From Chytridium lagenaria (lineage: Eukaryota; Chytridiomycota; Chytridiomycetes; Chytridiales; Chytridiaceae), in contig JAHLKC010000127.1 of the NCBI GenBank assembly GCA_025449115.1, positions 55,300-119,299 on the forward strand: 64,000 nt of DNA, written 5' to 3'. Made by a program: the position numbers and the translations under genes. This document shows, in pieces, positions 25,019-37,029 of the stretch. Position 1 is the stretch's first letter. Each line of letters starts with the position of its first letter. The notes beneath the pieces were generated by a model. The model saw only the letters and a program-made list of their open reading frames with translations. It made no database searches and was not told where the DNA came from.

Positions 25019-25682
25019 TCACTGGGCTGGTGGCGGCCCATGGAAATGGTGGGCATTTAAGCCTAAGAAGAAAGCCAGTCTTACACGACGTTCTTGAACA
25101 GTGCCATTGACTGGCAGCCCATACCCTACATGCTCCACACCATTCAAGTTCCCACCTACTGCAAGCAGGTTCAATTGTGCCGCTATTATAAATGAAAATA
25201 TTGGTATGTATGAATAAGAATTGACTAGTGCTTACCTGTCATTTCTTCAAAGCCCACATGGTGACTGGAAATGTAGGTGGGATAGTTCCAGCAACATCTG
25301 CTGGAACAGGAGTCAACGGCGAAAAATTATCATTGATTGTGCTGTTCGCAATTCGAGCTAATAGCCTTACTTCACTGCAGATATTTTAGTAATGTGTTTA
25401 TTACAACATCGTCACCAACCTTAATTGTTGTTGCTGCTGATTTTGAATAATCACAGCAAGCTGCTGCTGCTGCTGCTGGAGCTGCTGCTGCACCTGCTGG
25501 AGCTGCTGCTGCTGCTGCTGGTGCTGTTGCTGCACCTGCTGGTGTTGCTGCTGAAGCAGCATCTGTATTCTGTTTACATCCAATGCCATGGGTTGGATGG
25601 CGTCCATGTGATCGCAGACGTTGCGAAGAGCGAGTGTAAGGCCAGGAAGGGCGTTTGCTGCATTTGCATTTCCCGCAGCCAT
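25019..25682 (-). CDS. Small poly-Gln protein with a conserved-looking C-terminal half
   Basis: The start ATG at 25682 gives MAAGNANAANALPGLTLALR, a predicted helix (ALRNVCDHMDAIQPM), and then about 50 residues of mostly Gln. A splice (TTAAG-gttggt...ctgcag) leads to SEVRLLARIANSTINDNFSP, PTFPVTMWALKK and, after one more intron, AAQLNLLAVGGNLNGVEHVG and RRVRLAFFLGLNAHHF, ending at the TGA 25019-25021. The pattern 'N-x-R-x-N-S ... F-P-x-T ... L-x-x-L-L-x-x-x-G ... R-R-x-x-L-x-x-x-x-G' resembles small proteins that are common in mushroom genomes; I know no function for them. One base appears to be missing in an AAA run at the second junction (near 25245). Confidence 0.55.
25430..25565. repeat. 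CTG/CAG trinucleotide repeat
   Basis: Interrupted ctg/ctgctg tracts coding for glutamine on the minus strand in the poly-Gln gene. The interruptions (ctggag, ctggtg) give the rare His, Leu and Val residues. Confidence 0.85.
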
Positions 25683-27144
25683 GGTGGATGGTAGAATGGA
25701 AAATAGGTTCTCAAATTTTTTTCAAAACGAGGCTTGGAATTCTTTACCAATGATCATAAATCAAGTTCTGGGAGGGATATGTAAGGATGATCCAGGCCAT
25801 TAGTAGCGGATGCAAATCCGTTCGATCTTACCTTTTTTGATGTGCTCATATATCCGCACAAGGCCGCTGTCCACCTGGCGAACAAAAAAGTTTATACTTG
25901 ATATGTGATGGGAGCATGTACGTTTGGGGAGTTGATAGTTCTGATTTTTTCCTTTTATATTATTTAGAACCATAATGAAGAGCGTTAAACTTTTATGAAC
26001 AACTCAATTATGACAGACTCTGAAAAAAGTCAACATATCAAGGACTACACTGTCATGTTTATTCTTCCATCAATGAGGTCATAATATCACACACACACAG
26101 AAAACGACTTTCTTCGAACGCGTTCAATTACTTTGCGGGGTGCCGGGTTATACGGGATGATGGTGAGTGGTCTTACGGTGCTCTTGGTCTCGGGGGTTCA
26201 GAAAAGAGGGTGGTGCCTTTGTAAGTGTCGGAGCTGCACCCTAGGGTCCCAAGAATAAGATGCTACTGTCTCTTCCAGTGTCTCCACCAGTGGGTGTCCA
26301 GGGAGGTACGCAAGGGTTAACCCTAACCCACGTACTCCTCATATCTGATACCCAAGTCCCCACTGTTCCATGGGTTCGCCACAACGTTCATTCCTTTACC
26401 ATCGCCGAACGTTGAACACCAAAAACCTTTCATTCACTTCTTCGTTGACGCGACAACAAAATACCCAAGATTAAAACGTAAAAAAACAACCTATCCATTC
26501 GGGGTACACCACACACTTCATTGACACAACAACAAAAAAAAAAACACCGGAAAGCGTTTAAATGATAAACCCATCAAAAAGCAGCCAAAAAAAAACAACG
26601 TAAAAGTAAAACATCCCCTCTACCCTCATCATCACTTGCATCTCTACCAAAAAAAAATACCCACCATCTACTAATCACCATGACGTAAACCCGCCAAAAA
26701 AACTAGACACACATCCAAAAAAATTAAAACATATCTCCAAAAAAAGAAACCCCCTAGCACGTTTCCAAACACCCCAAACAAGGGAGGCAAAACAACGTAC
26801 ATCAAAGAAAAAACAAGCATCACCCCCCAAAAAAAAAAAAATCAAAATCCCCGAAACGAAAAAAAGAACCAAACAAAAACTGATACTGGAACCTCGTTAC
26901 CGTTCCCAAAAAGAAAAGAAAAGCAAACAAAAAAAAGCGAAAACCATGCGACTTCCAAACGGCCGCCCCCAAAATCTCGCAGAAAAGGGTGATAAGACGA
27001 CCATAATCCATATGATGTTATAGCAAACGAGCCACGTCACTCGACTCTTCATTCAACCATCGAAGGGTAAAGCTCCTCCCTTTAAAAAAAAATCGCGTTA
27101 AAGAAAAAAGGAGGAGGAGAAGGAGGACCCCAAACACAAAGCAC
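25683..27144. other. Intergenic, A-rich low complexity
   Basis: No coding region I can support. From about 26450 to 27130 the plus strand is crowded with short A runs and ACAAC words. Near 26308-26324 there is a single telomere-like word (ggttaaccctaaccc), too short to mean a telomere. An (ac)4 run is at about 26090. Phe-rich minus frames here are artefacts of the A runs. Confidence 0.5.
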
Positions 27145-30100
27145 TCACCAAGTCTCCGGTATGCCCGTAAACAAATCCCTCATAGCCTGTTCCCCCTCCA
27201 CCGCAACCCCTCTTTTAATCCCCCTCCACCCCTCCGCAACCCGATTCTCCAACACCGTTCCCAAGAACCCACAAAACAACTCATCATACCCCTGAAACAC
27301 TCTCTTGGGCTCACATTTCCCCGCAATCCCCACTTTCCGCATCAGCATGGGAGAGATCGAGGGGAGGTCAGAGAGGTCTTGGTGGATCGTGTCAGGGATG
27401 TAGGCAAATATGTTGAGGGGGTGCGCTTTGACGTGTTGGTGGAGGGCGACGCAGCGGACGAGGTTGACGCGCCAGTGGAAGCTGGGGAGGGTGTTAGAGA
27501 TTAGAGGGGAGGGAGTGGATGGAAAATGGTTTGAAGCAAATAATTTGGAAAAAGCCACATGCAAGGGACCGGAAATGAAATGCGATGAGCGATACAGCCA
27601 AACATGCCTCTTACAAGAAACCATACAGAACGAGAAGAAAAAAGGGAAGCAGAAAAGCCAATAACCGAAAAGAAAAACATGCAAAGAAACAAAAGGAAAA
27701 AAGAAAAAGAAAAAAAGAGGCCACCACAAAAACCCAACCAAAAAAAAAAAAAAAACTCACATCTGACTCTGCACCGACAACATCGGCTTCAAAATCGGCG
27801 TCCTCGCATCCAACACCGTACACATAAACGGGTCCAACACAACCGCACACTTAAACACCTTTCCCAACTCCTCATCCTGCATAGTAGCCACAGTCGTAGC
27901 CCCTCCAAAACTATGTCCCATCATACAAATATTATCAAGATCCAAGCGTTCCTTAAACTCTACAGGTCGGGTCGATCGTTGACGGAGGAGATTATGGAGG
28001 TCGCTGAGCGTGGACCCCGCGTTGAGACGTTGGATTAGGGTGATGGCTTCGCGGATTTCGCGCTTGCGGTACGTGATTTGGTGTGAGCGGAAGGCGTTGT
28101 GGTGGTCGTAGCTGTGGGCGGAGCCTGTTTTTTTGGTGTTTTGGTGAGGGGAAGGGAAGGTTGGAACAACAACGTTGGTAAGTCACGAAAGAAAGAAAGA
28201 GGTTTAAGGATAAGGTTTAAAAGTCAGGAAAGGGATATAGTAAAATTTAGGTGGGAAAAGTTAATGCACAAAAACCCGCCATGCAACCCAAAAATCTGTA
28301 AGCAACACATTCAACTCATGATGGAGCCACATTCAAAAAAACCCCGCTTCCAAGAACATAATCAAAAAACTCCCATACCTTTCCTCCCCGGATAATGCGC
28401 CTCCGAAAGCGGATCCAAATAATCGATACGTTCCGTGAAATTATTGCGTCCAGAGGTACACGCAGAACCATCACGATGCTAATTGGAAAAATGATGAGTG
28501 GGATCGAGAGAAATGGGGAGGTTTACCTCGATGACGACGGTGACAAAGCCACGGGAGGCAAGGTTGGTCATTAAAGTCGAGTACATGAATTGGGTGCCAA
28601 AGAGTCCGTGACTGAAGACGACGACTGGGAGATGATTTCAATGTTAATCGAGAAACGGAAGGTGGGGAAAAAAAGATAGGGAAATTCTAGGAAAGTAACA
28701 AAGGAAACCACTCTAACACTGAAAGAAAACATAGAAGAGAATCCCGCTCACACGCCCAAAAGAAAAAGGAAAAGAATACAAAGATAAATAATGTATAAAA
28801 CTCACCAGGCAGTTTTTCCTTTTCCAAGCCCAACCCTGTAGCCAGCGGTGCCCCACAAAGCCTGCACATGCACACTCCCCACAAGCTCCGTCAACAAATC
28901 CGACTAACAAATTTCGGCAATCCAAAGTAATCTCCAAACGCCTCTGAATAAAACGTCCGGGTGCCTGCAAGCCATCTGGCTCTCACAAATTTCATGGGCG
29001 GCGTGTTGGGGGTTGACGGTCCGTCGCAGGGGTAGAAGAGGGTGCAGAGAAGACCTGGGGTGGAGTCGGTGGATGGGAGTTCGAGACGGAGGACGCCGAC
29101 GGGATGGGGGCCGGGGTTGGCGGGGAATTTGGTGGGAGGGTCTGTGGGGGGTGGGGGTAGGGAGGAGGTGGGGGTGGTTGGAGGGGTTTGCGGGTTTGGG
29201 GTTGAGGTTGTTGGGCGGGGTCTTTGTTGATGATGCCAAAGGATGGGGAGGGGTTAAAGGAGGAGGAGTGACCAAAGGAGGAGGAATGTCCAAAGGAAGG
29301 AGTTGGACCGGAAGATGAAGGGGAGGAGGGAGCTGGTGAGGAAGCGATGGAGGCAGAGGTTAGAGAGGGGGAGGATGAGGTAGAGGAAGAGGTAGAAGAG
29401 GTAGAGTTTACGGAAAAGTTGGATGAGATGGAGCTTGATTTAGTGTGGCCGGGTGTCTGTGCAGGTTTCTGACCGGCCTGGAATTTCGAGAATGAGCCAA
29501 AGAATGAACGCCTGTGAGCTGATTTAATTGAGGCGGTATCTTGCTGTATGGCGGCGACTTGAGGTTGGACAATGGATCCGGGAGCCATGGGGGGTGGGAT
29601 GGTGGTCCGTTTGGGTGGTTTCACGCTTGCGGGGAGGGAGGAGGGGAAGAGGAACGGGTAGAGGAGGAGAAGGAGGAGAAGGAGTCGGAGGATGCGTTGG
29701 AGGAGGCACGAGGGAGGTCCAAGGAGCCGCCGCGGATGTCATTGAGGGCGAGATGCGCAAGAGGACCGCCGATAGAGCTGTGGACGCGTGGAGAGGGGAC
29801 AGGGGTTGTTGCGGCGGTGTTGGGTGTGGAGGATGACGGAGGGGTGGAGGAGAAGAGAGTGTCGGTGGATGTGACCAGGTGAGCCAGGTTTGGTGGCAGT
29901 GGCCGGTGAGAACGCGGTGGAGGGACGGGTTTTTGAACCACTGGAGGCTGCCATTCAAGTTATTAGTTATTGAATACTGTGGAAAATCCGAAATAAAATA
30001 AAAAATGTTTCTGGTCGGGCTATCGTTTAACATCCTGATGGACTGATGGACTCACCATCATCAAGAGCTCCTCCTCCTCCTCCTCCTCATCTTCATTCTC

Positions 30101-30529
30101 ATTCTCATTCTCAACGACGACCAGACTCAAAGGCATTCCAGATTGGTTGTGTTGATGATATGTCGAATTGGTGTCCATCTTATTGTGCCTTGTGGTAGCA
30201 ACCCTGTTTAAAGCCATTGACTGGGTGACCTGCCTCTGCAGCTCTGCGTTGATTTGATCTTCCGAGGGATCAAAGTCGTCGTCGTCCTGCTGGTAGTTGT
30301 TGGATGCATGTTGAGGAAGTGATAGTGATGAGTTGTTGTTGTTGTTGTTGTTGTTGTTGTTCTTTGAGGTGTTGATGGAGAATGGGGACATGAATCTTGA
30401 GGGAGGGGTAGGTTTTTGTAGTGGATTGTTGTTGACAGTGTTGTTGTTGTTGTTGTTGTTTGAAGCTGAAGGAGGTCCTCTTCTCCCACGCATGACGGTG
30501 GGAGTTCTGAGTGTAGGTGAGGGAAGCAT
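27145..30529 (-). CDS. PAF acetylhydrolase-like lipase, paralogue 2, with long disordered N-terminus
   Basis: Same family as the 23027-24770 gene. The core has HPVGVLRLELPSTDSTPG and LLCTLFYPCDG (about 29100-29020), DLDNICMMGHSFGGATT with the nucleophile Ser (about 27930), CAVVLDPFMCTVLDARTP with the acid, and PDTIHQDLSDLPSISP with the His (about 27380). It also ends in PETW-TGA overlapping a GTGAGT donor (27145-27147). Upstream lies a long disordered stretch: an Asn/Gln-rich exon from ATG 30529 (poly-Asn runs, an acidic DDDDFDPSED, EENENENEDEEEEEE), then Pro/Ser-rich exons (29941-29000). I have joined these to the hydrolase because all lie on one strand with short gaps, but the frame changes twice near 29620 and 29130; two genes are possible. 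Introns at about 28640-28800 and 27480-27760. Confidence 0.65.
30323..30460. repeat. TTG/AAC trinucleotide repeats coding for poly-Asn
   Basis: Two tracts of tgttgttgt (30333-30361 and about 30427-30460) in the first exon of PAF-acetylhydrolase paralogue 2; the minus strand reads as runs of eight to ten Asn. Confidence 0.8.
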
Positions 30530-30554
30530 GATATGTTGTTATGAAAAAAGGAAT

Positions 30555-30705
30555 AAAATTCCGTCTCTATCTCTCTCTGTCTCTCACACTCTCACTCTCT
30601 GTATCTCTCTGTATCTCTCTTTCTATTCCAAAAAATGTATTTATGTATTAGGAATCCAGAGTGAGTGAGTGAGTGAGTAGTGATTTGAGTGAGTGAGTGA
30701 GTGTA
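30555..30705. repeat. CT and GAGT microsatellites
   Basis: A (tc)n/ctctctgt tract at 30565-30625 and a (gagt)n tract at 30659-30705, directly upstream of the N-terminal exon of the minus-strand paralogue 2. Confidence 0.8.
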
Positions 30706-31400
30706 TCTATTGAACTGATGAGAGTATAATTAAATTCAATAGATGCTCTACAGTCAGTGGAACAGTATCTATTTATTAATAAATAATAATACTATGAATA
30801 CCCTTTTTCTTCTTCATTAATTATTCTACATATAATTAATTATATAATTAATATTTATTTGCATTCTTTGGATTCTTTCTCTTTGGAAGGCTTGCACTCT
30901 ATTGATATAAATAATAAATATTAATATGATTATTCCCCATCGATCCAGCTTTTCACAATTGAAGTTTAATTATTCCAAAATTGTCAATTCATCATCAAAT
31001 TGTGTTTTTGTGTTTTCTTTCTGTGTCTAACAAGTAATAATAATATTGATTTTATTTATTTATTTATTATTACATTAATTAAACCTTCCATTTGTTTAAT
31101 GAATACCTGTCATGAACTACGTCATACATAATATTTACTATGACAAAATAAAAATAATAATTATAATAACAAATTGTGTCTAATAAAAAACTGCTTGTTC
31201 ATGAGGGTTTCACTTATTTAATAATTAATAATAATAATTCACGATTTTTTGAAATTCAGGTGACAGCGTGAGGGCAGTGTCACACACACCACACTTTTCT
31301 AGTAACACATAACAAAGCGAGATGAGATCTATACTTTATATATACAAGGCTACTATATATATATACCCATAAACACTCTGCTCAATAAATATATAAGAAA
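30706..31400. other. Strongly AT-rich island, no gene seen
   Basis: Dense taat/aataat words from about 30720 to 31230, clearly more AT-rich than the flanking genes, then a tatatata stretch near 31335-31380. No coding frame. It could be a promoter/5' region, an old organelle-derived piece, or a decayed repeat; nothing in the sequence decides. Confidence 0.5.
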
Positions 31401-32588
31401 ATAAGGCTGACTGTGGTCCAGCAAAAGGTATTTAGTACTCAACACTATACGCCGTCTATGAAATTGAGGATGACGCCTCAGAGGTACTCCAGGTTGGAGC
31501 CCCTAATGCTAACGATGTCTGACGTTGTTTGTCTCGTCAATCACTTCAGGTCAATAACTAAAGATAAGCCTTTTCAGTTCACCTTTGAAAGCTAACCTTT
31601 AGCAAACGAGTGCCTCCGGGAAAAGATTCCAACTCTCCAGAGGACTCTGTATGGTTATTTTTGCCGCTCGTCAAAATGTTCTTAGAAAGGGTTCCTCGGA
31701 ATTGGTCCAAAGAGTTGGTGAATTTATCAAAAGATATATTTAAGATTGTGTGGCCGCGTACAAGCATTTTAAAGTTTCTGCCCAGACCCCTAGAATAACG
31801 TTAAGCAATTCAAAGCTCAAGCTCTCGAGATTGCAACTTTGTCCTGTTGGGAAGCTGCCGCGTCGTTTGAATACGCCAAGCCGTGTTTTGTGAAAATAAA
31901 AAAGTCCATACCTGCAACTTGACACATGAAGCCCGTCTCCTGCTGGCACGTTACATAACCCAGCATTTTCAAGCAAACAACCCCAACAAATACACTGCTC
32001 TTTGTCCAGTACCTAATGAAATGCTAAAAATTCTTTTCACGTTGCCGCCCGGAAGATGCAATGAGCACATGAGCTCAGTATGGGAGAGAAAATATTGTGC
32101 AGCCATGTTCCATCCACCAGCCACGTCAAGCAAAGCCGCTTCCTTTGAAGAAAAGTTTATCACGAACCCACATACAGGCGTTTTCAACAAATATATGCTT
32201 CTATTTGACATGCCTCTACCTAGGTGCGGCCGGTGATGGTAAGTCTTACAATAGTTAGCACTCGAGCAAGGTACAGTTTCAGGTATCTAATTGTTGCGGA
32301 AGGATGCTGTAGACCAGAGAAGAGCTTATGAACGAATCGTTTTTAGCTGCCGGGATATAGTTGCGAGTGCGCAAGTGGTGGCCCCATAGAGTTGAATTCA
32401 TAACGACCGTCCAAGCGAGAGGAGGCGGAACGTACGAACGGACAACAAGTCGACATTATCTTACTACTTTCAGTTTGTACAGGATTACTAAACTGACAAT
32501 TTCTAAAAAGTCAAAGCAAATTGACAAGGGAGAGTTAACCCATTACGACTGCCCCAACGCATCCTACTCCCTTTCTGACTCGCCCAAG
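31401..32588. other. Unassigned region with short open frames on both strands
   Basis: From 31410 to 32240 short frames with few stops occur on both strands (plus: 31610-31798, 31883-32236; minus: 31579-31767, 31740-31976, 31969-32211). I recognise no domain in either set. The plus frame at 31883-32236 (ARYITQHFQANNPNKYTAL and FEEKFITNPHTGVFNKYML) looks the more protein-like, yet I cannot build a gene with proper splice sites. 32250-32588 would contain the promoter of the WD40 gene. Confidence 0.35.
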
Positions 32589-35500
32589 ATGGCCATGGAA
32601 TTTAAACACCAAATACAGGATGCCCACTCCAAGCCCATCCTCTGCTGTCAATACAATCCATTTCGTCGAGAGCTCTACAGTGCAGGAGAAGGTACAGATT
32701 CTCGACCCACGTCATACATTCCCCTTACTCACCCTCCCAAGATGCATCCATAAGAGTCTGGGAAACAGATTCCGGAAAACTTCTAAACACTTTAACGGAA
32801 CACATCGGATGGGTCACCACCTTACTATTCTGGTATACGCCTTTGTATTACAACTATGCGAGGTCTTACGTTTAGCAAGGAACTCAAGATTCTTTTCTCC
32901 GGGTCTGTCGATGGGCTCATCATAGCATGGGGTCCAAGCGGTAAAACGCTTCAAAAAATAGAGGTACACGTCCTTTGTTTTCAACTGAATGACCCTTTTT
33001 TTTTTGGTAGACCAATACCCCCATATACTGCCTCGCCTTCAACTCTCGTCGTCAACAACTCCTCGTAGGTCACAACAAAAAAGTTCGTGTCTTCCAAACC
33101 ATCTCCAACGAAGATATCTCGGGACACACCAACACAGATGTCCTGGAAGCCCGGTCCATGACTTGTTCTGAGCACAGCGATATCGTCAGTTGCATGGTAT
33201 CTTGTGAAGGCAGGTTTTATTCAGCAGGGTGAGTAAACGCAACCAGAAGAAGGGAGGAGATTTCTTTTACCAGATTATAACGTTTGCATAGATATGATCG
33301 TAAACTCGTCATCTACGACGTCCCTCATCACGGTGACCTCCGTCTCCGCATGTCCCACTGCATCACCAACGCCCACGACGCAGCCATCTCCTGCATGGTA
33401 TTTGGCAAAGACGCCGATAACAGCTGGTACCCCCTCTTCCTCTTTCTCCGCATTAACACACATTCAACAGGCTCATCACAGGCTCCTTTGATCGTGTCGT
33501 CAAGTTATGGTCATTGGACGGAAATCTGTTGCAACGGTTTGATGGGTTCAGTGATACCATCACGTCAGTGTGTTATGTGTTGCCTACGCAGACGTTGTGG
33601 ATAACGGCGAGTTCACCGGATCCTATTGTTTATGATCCGAGGAGTGGGATTAATGTGAGTCTTGTTTTTAGGTCATTGAGGTTTACTTTATGGTTTCCTT
33701 TCGTATACTTTAATCTTGTCATATTTCTTTAATGCTTGCCTTCTGCCTACCTTGACACTGAACACCTATTATAACTTATCACATCTAATTTATCCCTGCC
33801 TTAACACTTACCTCCTACTATAATTTCTTCGTATTTACCTTATCTCTGCCTCCATAACTTTCCTCCTATTATAATTTCTTCGTATATATCTTATCCCTGC
33901 CTCTACAACTTTCCTCCTATCATGACTTCAAAATACTTACTTCAACTTTCCCTCCTCTCTCCCCACCTTTCCAAAAAAAAAAAATCCCACAACAGGTCAC
34001 CGACTTTGTCTCCGCCAACGACGACCGCATCCACCAAACCAACACCACCCTCTGTTTCAAGCACCTCCAATTCGTCCCTGAAATCAACGAAGTCATTGGC
34101 ATCACCAACCGTCGATCTATCGTCATCTGGAAATACAACCCGGTCGCCTCCGTCACCGTCTTATCAGGGCATACCGATGTCGTGGAGAAATTAGCGTTCA
34201 GTTGAGTCGTCACATTCCCTTTATTATATTTTTTTTATTGACCGGATTTTTACCTTTTTTTTTTGTAGCGTTGAAAGAACGTTGTTGATTTTAGTGAGGG
34301 AGTGATGGGGTTATTAGAAATGGGAGAGGTTGCAGTTGAATTCGTTTATGTATAGGTATGTGTTCTATGCTGTAATCAGGGTTCTACATCCGTTCTAGTA
34401 TTCCTTCATTTTGTTTATTCTTCCCGCCTCTGCACACACAAAAAAAAAGAACAAACAAGTCTTTTGCATCCCCTTTTTATCTCCCAAAATCCATTTTTCC
34501 CCCTCACCTCCAACTTCAGCCAAAAACCCCTCACTCCATATCTTGCTCCCATTCATTTCTTGCTCCCATTAATATTTTCTCCCGATGCTTCACATTTGCA
34601 TCCTCCTCTTTATCTCTCACTCCAAACAATAATTCTTTCTCATCTCCCCAACAGCCAAAACTTACTCCAAAGAAAAAACCCACCCCGAAATCCACGCCAC
34701 TCCTCTCCGCAACCCGAAGAACGTCGCAAAAGCAACCGCCTTCACGTCGCGTCTCAGAGAAGCTTGATTTCTGGAAAGTGGACTCGACGAGGACTCAAGA
34801 ATATGAGAATCAGTCGAGTTGATGAGCGCGGACACGTTGAGGGCGTTTAGAAGGAAGCAACAGAAATTGAAGACGCAGTTGTTGAAAAACTGGGAGAAGA
34901 CGCACGCTGGATTAGGGAACGGGGAAGGGGGACGGAGTGGGGTTGCGATGAGTTATTATGAGAGATGGATTTGTTGGTGTCCGGACATGAGGATAGTAAA
35001 TACGTAAGGAATTTATAGTTGTTTCCCCCCCATGTTTTCAAACGCAATGGTTCTTTTGTTTATTCATTTCGTTACTTTAAAGCAAACGGTTCTTTGTTTT
35101 CTTCTTTTTTCTTTCTTTTTTTTTTTGGTGGTTTAGAAATTCTCTTGCTGTGGTCATCCTACATTTTATTTAACATTGCGTTAAGGCGTCTGGGGGTATA
35201 ACGAAGAAGCCGTTAAATACGTCCTGATGAAGCCGACAAGGACAAAGATATTGCGTCCGACGCAAACGGATAGCAAGTGATAGGTGACAAACAGGGTTGC
35301 AGGGATGATGTTGAAATGCACATTTACGGATCACAAGGAGCAGTGACCGGGATTGTGTGTTTCCAACGAGATGGAGTGCATTGGATGGTATGGGTCCTTC
35401 TTCCACCCCTCTCCAAGAATCTAAACCGATTTAATATGTTCATCATCTTGACTTTAAAAGCTCACCACCGGTTGGGATCGTCGCATCCACCTTTACGATC

Positions 35501-37017
35501 TTAAACAACGCGTCTCCATGATATCTTCCGTATCCATCCTCATCCACCCGTTAACCCGTACACACCATCCGCATCCTCTAGTAAAGAAGAATTGGCCGCA
35601 GACGGGATCATTTTGGATTTAGAATACTGCGCTGATAGAAACGAGTTTGCGTATGCGTCGGCGATAATTGGCTTATGTGAGGAGGTTCTCGACGAGAGGG
35701 ATGAAATGACACTTGTGGCGGTGTTGATGGACATGAGGCGAGGTGACGCAGGTAATGGGTTTGTTTTTTTGGTATGCGTTCTGCGCGTAAAGTGAACTGT
35801 GTCGCCTGTTTTTTTTCTTTCTATTTTTCTCTTTCACGTCGATATGATCTTTAACACGTCCCTAACACCCTTTTGTTATTAGATTAAATGGAACAGAGTC
35901 TACCAGCAATGGGTCACCGGTTCTGAAGACCGCACCATCCGCGTCTGGGTAATCCCCTTCCCCTCCTCTTCCCCTCTAACCCCCCGTAACAGCATCCGAA
36001 GGTCTCCCACTCATCAAAGTCATCAACAACGACGGTCCCGTCACCGCCCTTTGCATAGACGTCATCAACGGCTGTGTGATGACAGGTTCCCAAGATAAAT
36101 GCATCAGAGTCTTTGACCCTGAAAAGAAGGATGAGGTTGTTCAAAAGAATTCAGGACATACCGATGAAGTTCGAGCCATAATACATATCCCGGTTAGGAA
36201 TCAGGTGATTAAACTCCAACCTAGCTTTTTTTTTAAAACTTACGCTTTTTAGTATGTCTCGGCGAGTTGGGACAACACCGTCCGGATATGGAATGGTAAC
36301 TAACAAATCGCTTTCCTAACTAACCACATCCATAGCCTACCTAAAGAAAGGTACCCTCTCCCCCTCTCTCCCCACACTAACCCCGTAGGTCAACGCCGCA
36401 TCACCACGAAAACAGCCTCAGCGTTCTACGCAAACCCCAACATGGGATTATTCGATGACGCGGATGATTCACATGGATTCGCAGAGATCAATCCCTTGAT
36501 GGTCCCGAAACTTATGTCAAAGCCGTTGTTCGTGAAGGAGGGTGAGAAAGCAACAAGTGGAGATGATAACACGAATGCGGTAAGTTTTTCATTGTCTATT
36601 TCCCTTCCGAAAACACTCCCCTCCCGGAAAGGACCAACCCGTAGACGACGCCTACAAAAGAAAAAGGGAGATAGGAAAAAAAACAGATGGAAACGAGGAT
36701 TTTCGTTTTGCGTTATTCGGATTTTTCTATTTTTGAATGCATGTGCTTTGTGAATGCAGAAATATGATAAGTAACTAAACTATGAAAAACAAATACAGAT
36801 TGAGCAGATCCGTCTTGAAGAAGAGCTTCGAAGTACTCTAACGGATCTCGAATTCGCCTTGAGCGGGGATGTAAGTCGTTGTTTTCCACCTCATCGTCTC
36901 GATTCCCTTTCCCCAATATCATCGTAACACCCCAGAACTAATTCAACTCCTTTTTATCCCCAGAAACTATCGAAACGAGGAAAAGGCAATCCCACCTCTC
37001 GTTCAAAAAACTGGTGA
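32589..37017 (+). CDS. Large multi-exon WD40-repeat protein
   Basis: The start ATG at 32589 (MAMEFKHQIQDAHSKPILCC) is followed by many WD repeats: SGSVDGLIIAWGPSG; LLVGHNKKVRVFQTIS; FYSAGYDRKLVIYDVPHHGD; ITGSFDRVVKLWSLDGNLL; VIGITNRRSIVIWKYNPVA; then a basic linker (about 34650-34800), a helix rich in Lys/Gln (AFRRKQQKLKTQLLKNWEKT), a second set: GSQGAVTGIVCFQRDG, LTTGWDRRIHLYDLKQ, WVTGSEDRTIRVW, MTGSQDKCIRVFDPEKKDE, VSASWDNTVRIWNG. It ends with a coiled coil (EQIRLEEELRSTLTDLEFAL) and a stop at 37015-37017. The 'GWDRRI' repeat is typical of WDR49/WDR64-type proteins (inference). Role unknown; scaffold likely. Two introns (33655-34000, 34350-34650) are unusually long and pyrimidine-rich. One frame break near 34816. 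Confidence 0.8.
33755..33925 (+). repeat. Intronic minisatellite, about 3 imperfect copies of a ~58-bp unit
   Basis: Three to four imperfect copies of a unit containing 'cctcctattataatttcttc' followed by 'gtat..ttatccctgcct' lie inside an intron of the WD40 gene. Confidence 0.6.
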
Positions 37018-37029
37018 ATATAGAAAAAA

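Noticed and set aside
26305..26330. Telomere-like word ggttaaccctaaccc
   Set aside because: Only about one and a half repeat units; far too short for a telomere and likely chance.
26675..27011. Phe-rich minus-strand frames suggestive of membrane proteins
   Set aside because: They are translations of A runs on the plus strand; no normal codon use or domain.
28190..28380. Plus-strand frame inside acetylhydrolase paralogue 2
   Set aside because: Falls in an intron and on the wrong strand; low complexity and no domain.
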